From the NCBI GenBank assembly GCA_045544655.1, contig JAZPZL010000211.1:1-8375 (forward strand): a stretch of DNA of 8,375 nt. Direction: 5' to 3'. This DNA is from RGIG5579 sp045544655. GTDB lineage: Bacteria; Bacillota; Clostridia; Oscillospirales; SIG627. Below are positions 6,002 to 8,375 of the stretch, in pieces (the stretch's first letter is position 1; the number at the start of each line of letters is the position of its first letter). The notes under the pieces were generated by a model that did not search any database, was not told where the DNA came from, and was given only the letters and a program-made list of their open reading frames with translations. Made by a program: the position numbers and the translations under genes.

Positions 6002-6835
6002 TTATAAAACGGAAAGGGGAACCAGGCAGGGACAACCGCCAAAGCCGCCTCCGGAAAAATCCAGAGCAACCAAAACGCCCCTCTCCTCTCGTTTTTTTCT
6101 TCTTTTTCCCATTGAGATCACCTGCACCCGTTCCGGGAGAAAGGCGTACAGATTCCGATCCCCTCCAACGGTGCGGATGGGAACGCAGATCAGTTTTTCA
6201 TCCGGGGAAAGCTCCCCTTTTGCCATACGGCAAACAAATTCTCTGGACAAAAGAGGCTCGGCGTATTCCGCTTTCAAAAGAAGCACAGGCCGTCCCTCGT
6301 CGGGATCTCTGAGAAGCAATCCCGAATCCACAAGTCCGTAATAATGCTCGCATTTTCCGCAAAATGAAATTTTCAGGCTAACCACCGCCGTATCCAGTTT
6401 TCTGCTCATATAACTCCCCCACAATGAATAAACGCTCACACCGAGAAAAACGGTGCCCAAAAGCACTCCGAAGCCAAAGCGCGCCTCGCTCCCCCGTGGC
6501 AGAACGTAATGAGAGAGCGCCTCGGCCGCACCTCCCAAAAATACCGCTCCTGCAAAAGAAAACAGAGCCGGCTTCACCAGCCTTCGGGGAGATTGCACCC
6601 CAAAGCAGATCACGAGCATCGCGACAAAGGCGAATGCGGACAGCGAAAGCGTCCATGCATTTCCCGCTCTTACCAAGGCGATAAGGGTTGAAAAAACAGC
6701 GCCGAAGGTCGCGGCAAGACACAGCCTCCACATCGACACCTTCCGGGATGCGGAAAGCGCTCCGATTCCCAGTGATACAAGATCCATCAGGAAATTGGTG
6801 GCAAAATATAAATCCACGTAAAAAACTTCATACAT
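6002..6835 (-). CDS. spoIIGA: Sigma-E processing peptidase SpoIIGA
   Basis: SpoIIGA is a membrane-anchored aspartic protease that cleaves pro-sigma-E in response to a forespore signal. The 277-residue product has about five hydrophobic segments in residues 1-143, starting MYEVFYVDLYFATNFLMDL as in the family, then a cytoplasmic protease domain. The catalytic aspartate is Asp170 in LVDSG, followed by LLLRDP and GRPV; the family usually has DSGN or DTGN, and here the Asn position is Leu172. VPIRTVGGDRNLYAFLPE (218-235) matches the conserved second half. The C-terminus (residues 253-277: Gly-rich, GGGFGGCPC) looks unlike the usual ending. ATG at 6835 is chosen from homology and GGAGG 8 nt upstream; a frame reaching 6958 crosses the promoter and is rejected. 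sigE follows after 13 nt. Confidence 0.93.
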   Translation of the reverse strand: MYEVFYVDLYFATNFLMDLVSLGIGALSASRKVSMWRLCLAATFGAVFSTLIALVRAGNAWTLSLSAFAFVAMLVICFGVQSPRRLVKPALFSFAGAVFLGGAAEALSHYVLPRGSEARFGFGVLLGTVFLGVSVYSLWGSYMSRKLDTAVVSLKISFCGKCEHYYGLVDSGLLLRDPDEGRPVLLLKAEYAEPLLSREFVCRMAKGELSPDEKLICVPIRTVGGDRNLYAFLPERVQVISMGKRRKKREERGVLVALDFSGGGFGGCPCLVPLSVL

Positions 6836-6854
6836 CTCCCTTTCCTCCACAGCA

Positions 6855-6889
6855 AGTATAAGCCTCCTTCCCCACTCTTTTTTGTCGAA
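6855..6889 (-). promoter_or_regulatory. Spo0A-type spoIIG promoter with 0A box
   Basis: The minus strand reads TTCGACA (6889-6883), then 22 nt, then TATACT (6860-6855). TTCGACA is the complement of the Spo0A box TGTCGAA with no mismatch. In B. subtilis the spoIIG promoter is known for a 22-bp spacer and a 0A box overlapping the -35 position, activated by phosphorylated Spo0A with sigma-A; this arrangement is reproduced here. A poorer box-like sequence, TTCGTTA (6912-6906), lies 23 bp upstream. Start would fall near 6848. Confidence 0.78.
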
Positions 6890-6899
6890 GCGGGGAAGA

Positions 6900-6925
6900 C
6901 GGTCATAACGAAAATGTAATGACCG
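6900..6925. repeat. Inverted repeat in the spoIIGA-ldh gap
   Basis: CGGTCAT (6900-6906) and ATGACCG (6919-6925) form a 7-bp inverted repeat around a 12-nt centre. It sits about 52-77 nt upstream of the predicted spoIIG start and about 70-97 nt upstream of the predicted ldh start, so it could be a protein-binding site serving either gene. The left arm overlaps the weak Spo0A-like sequence. No known regulator is assigned. Confidence 0.45.
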
Positions 6926-6962
6926 CATTTGAAATCCATATTCGCAAACCCCGCTCAATCCC

Positions 6963-6990
6963 TTGCTTTTTCCAAAAATTTGGCTAAAAT
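6963..6990 (+). promoter_or_regulatory. Probable ldh promoter
   Basis: TTGCTT (6963-6968), 16 nt, TAAAAT (6985-6990), with start expected near 6997 and a leader of about 33 nt. The spacer contains the near-palindrome CCAAAAATTTGG (6972-6983). AGAGGA (7017-7022) about 7 nt before the ATG serves as the ribosome binding site. Confidence 0.6.
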
Positions 6991-7029
6991 AGTATTGTAG
7001 AAAATTACCATTGAAAAGAGGAAAGTTTT

Positions 7030-7980
7030 ATGAGCAAAAAGATTACCATTCTGGGTGTTGGCAACGTAGGTGCTACCGTAGCGTATACCCTGACGCAAAA
7101 CAGTCTCGCCTCCGAGATCGTTCTCATTGATATCAACCGCGCGAAGGCAGAAGGCGAAGCAATGGATATCATCCACGGTGCCCCCTTCTCCACGCCCTTG
7201 AATATTTACGCAGGCGATTATTCCGATGCAGCCGGCTCCAATATCGTCATCATCACCTCCGGTATCGGAAGAAAGCCCGGTCAGTCACGTCTGGAGCTTG
7301 CCAGCATCAACACCAAGCTGATGGAAGAGATCGCTCCCAAGATCGCAAGCTACTGCCCCAATGCAGTATACATCATCGTCAGCAACCCCGTTGACATTCT
7401 CACTTACGCCTTCATCAAGTATTCCGGTCTCCCCGCAAGTCAGGTCATCGGAAGCGGCACTATGCTGGACACCTCCAGACTTCGCAGTCTGGTTTCCAAC
7501 CGCCTCTCCATCAGCGCGAAGAACATTCACGCCTACGTATTCGGTGAGCACGGCGATTCCTCCACCTTCCCCTGGAGTGTAACCAGCGTCATCGGTATGG
7601 ACTTCAAGCAGTATTGCCGCAACATTCACCATTACACCGAGGAGCAGACCGAAGTATTCCTGCGCGGCGTTGAAAAGGACGTTAGAGACGCCGGTGGCGA
7701 GATCATCAAGAGAAAGGGCGCAACCTATTACGCCGTTTCCACCTGTGTCGCTACCATCGCAAAGGCGATCTTCTCCTCCAACGACTCCGTTCTCACCGTT
7801 TCCTGCCTTGCGCACAACCGTTACGGCATCAAAGAGGACGTATGTCTTTCTCTCCCCTGCATCCTCGGACCCAAGGGTATCCTTCGCGAGGTAGATCCTC
7901 CCCTGCTCCCCGACGAGCTGAAGGCAGTACAAAACAGCGCAAAGGTGCTCCGCGCGACCTTGGACAGCGTAGGTCTGTAA
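7030..7980 (+). CDS. ldh: L-lactate dehydrogenase (lactate/malate dehydrogenase family)
   Basis: This 316-residue cytoplasmic enzyme would reduce pyruvate to L-lactate with NADH, recycling NAD+ in fermentation. The Rossmann motif is GVGNVG (9-14), with Asp34 binding the NAD ribose. Catalytic residues are Arg87 (GQSR, substrate loop), Asp148 and Arg151 (GTMLDTSR) and His175 (GEHGDSS). GTMLDTSR, GEHGDSS and RKGATYY (234-240) resemble lactate rather than malate dehydrogenases. The residue at the classical specificity position is Arg81 (GRKPG), however, where most L-lactate dehydrogenases carry Gln and malate dehydrogenases carry Arg. Lactate dehydrogenase remains the better call because the other motifs agree and some clostridial lactate dehydrogenases, as I recall, also read RKPG. 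It is divergent from spoIIGA, monocistronic by its own promoter and terminator, and free of allosteric motifs that I can recognise. Confidence 0.9.
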   Translation: MSKKITILGVGNVGATVAYTLTQNSLASEIVLIDINRAKAEGEAMDIIHGAPFSTPLNIYAGDYSDAAGSNIVIITSGIGRKPGQSRLELASINTKLMEEIAPKIASYCPNAVYIIVSNPVDILTYAFIKYSGLPASQVIGSGTMLDTSRLRSLVSNRLSISAKNIHAYVFGEHGDSSTFPWSVTSVIGMDFKQYCRNIHHYTEEQTEVFLRGVEKDVRDAGGEIIKRKGATYYAVSTCVATIAKAIFSSNDSVLTVSCLAHNRYGIKEDVCLSLPCILGPKGILREVDPPLLPDELKAVQNSAKVLRATLDSVGL

Positions 7981-7993
7981 GCTTATTCACAAC

Positions 7994-8037
7994 AAAAAAG
8001 AAGTCTTTTTCAAAAAAGGCTTCTTTTTTTTATTTTT
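7994..8037 (+). terminator. Intrinsic terminator of ldh
   Basis: AAAAAAGAAG (7994-8003) pairs with CTTCTTTTTT (8020-8029), and the inner TCTTTTT (8004-8010) pairs with AAAAAGG (8013-8019), leaving a 2-nt tip in a long, AT-rich hairpin. A T tract (8024-8039, broken by one A) follows. It begins 13 nt after the ldh stop codon. Confidence 0.9.
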
Positions 8038-8051
8038 TTCTGTTTTATCGG

Positions 8052-8080
8052 TTGAAAATCACAATTTTTTATATTATAAT
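8052..8080 (+). promoter_or_regulatory. Sigma-A-type promoter of the DUF1846 gene
   Basis: TTGAAA (8052-8057), 17 nt, TATAAT (8075-8080). It lies directly after the ldh terminator and about 44 nt before the next start codon, so the downstream gene appears independently transcribed. Confidence 0.8.
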
Positions 8081-8123
8081 ATACTGTGAATTTTGTTGAA
8101 AGAACAGAAAGGTCGCAAAAAAG

Positions 8124-8375
8124 ATGCTGAAAATCGGTTTTGACAATGAAAAATACTTAACGCTTCAATCCGAGCGTATCAAGGAGCGTATCGGAAAATT
8201 CGGAGGCAAGCTCTATCTGGAGTTTGGCGGAAAGCTGTTTGACGACTTTCACGCGGCAAGAGTGCTTCCCGGATTTCAGCCGGACAGTAAGATCCGTATG
8301 CTGATGCAGCTCAAGGAAGAAGCAGAGATCGTTCTGGTCATCAACGCCTTTGACATTGAGAAAAACAAGGTGCGC
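8124..8375 (+). CDS. DUF1846 family protein, N-terminal part (3' end runs off the window)
   Basis: The reading frame is open from ATG at 8124 to the window edge (84 codons). It begins MLKIGFDNEKYLTLQSERIK, followed by ERIGKFGGKLYLEFGGKLFDD (21-41) and HAARVLPGFQPDSKI (43-57), then an alternating hydrophobic strand EIVLVINAFDIEKNK (68-82). This N-terminal pattern is the one I recognise from the DUF1846 family, proteins of about 500 residues found mainly in Firmicutes and Actinobacteria, whose biochemical function is not established. GAAAGG (8107-8112) lies 11 nt upstream, a rather long but usable spacing. The protein looks cytoplasmic, with no signal peptide or membrane segment in the visible part. 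Confidence 0.9.
   Translation, partial: MLKIGFDNEKYLTLQSERIKERIGKFGGKLYLEFGGKLFDDFHAARVLPGFQPDSKIRMLMQLKEEAEIVLVINAFDIEKNKVR

Noticed and set aside
5989..6069. N-terminal extension of SigE to 6069
   Set aside because: It overlaps the end of spoIIGA; the ATG at 5988 has a good ribosome binding site and gives the expected length.
6836..6958. N-terminal extension of SpoIIGA to 6958
   Set aside because: The extension crosses the 0A box and -10 hexamer and is hydrophilic, whereas the family starts directly at the first membrane segment.
6972..6983. CCAAAAATTTGG as a Rex-type redox operator at ldh
   Set aside because: It lacks the TTGTGA/TCACAA arms of Rex sites; the symmetry is short and AT-rich and may be chance.
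7285..7932. Minus-strand 215-codon open frame opposite ldh
   Set aside because: It is antisense to a complete dehydrogenase whose catalytic motifs are intact; its composition is what the complement of that gene gives.

Overview
The window looks like a chromosome segment from a spore-forming member of the Firmicutes (class Clostridia). The reasons are a spoIIGA-sigE pair, a T-box leader, strong GGAGG-type ribosome binding sites, sigma-A promoters close to consensus, a yqeG-pepP-efp gene order, and a DUF1846 gene of the type common in anaerobic Firmicutes. Base composition appears near 50% GC in genes, with AT-rich gaps. I could not assign a genus.

Layout: positions 1-6835 are read entirely on the minus strand; 7030-8375 are read on the plus strand. 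In transcription order on the minus strand the genes are spoIIGA (6835-6002), sigE (5988-5266), yqeG (5198-4689), an M24 Xaa-Pro peptidase (4692-3625), efp (3524-2964), an acidic coiled protein with a Cys/Asp tail (2945-2634), two short chromate-transporter subunits (2565-1981 and 1984-1382), a 68-residue unknown protein (1380-1174), and, behind a tryptophan T-box leader, the 5' part of trpB (785 to the window edge). On the plus strand are an L-lactate dehydrogenase gene (7030-7980) with a strong terminator and the first 84 codons of a DUF1846 gene (8124 to the window edge).

How the pieces work together: spoIIGA and sigE encode the processing protease and the inactive precursor of the first mother-cell sigma factor. 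Their promoter carries the Spo0A hallmarks, a consensus 0A box at the -35 position and a 22-bp spacer before the -10. yqeG, pepP and efp form a housekeeping group: yqeG and pepP overlap by 4 bp, and efp has its own promoter. The chromate-transporter genes overlap by 4 bp, and the small gene follows after 1 bp, so the three look translationally coupled. trpB is switched on when tRNA-Trp is uncharged: the leader has a UGG specifier codon, a T-box sequence and an overlapping terminator. The ldh and DUF1846 genes each have their own promoter.

Most of the window is ordinary core genome, and I see no mobile element, CRISPR array, defence system or RNA gene other than the T-box. The points most worth a second look are a 17-codon Trp-containing reading frame between the T-box terminator and trpB, the Spo0A-type spoIIG promoter with an apparently very short leader, the Cys/Asp tail on the efp-linked acidic protein, an arginine at the substrate-specificity position of the lactate dehydrogenase, and a substituted DSG motif in SpoIIGA.
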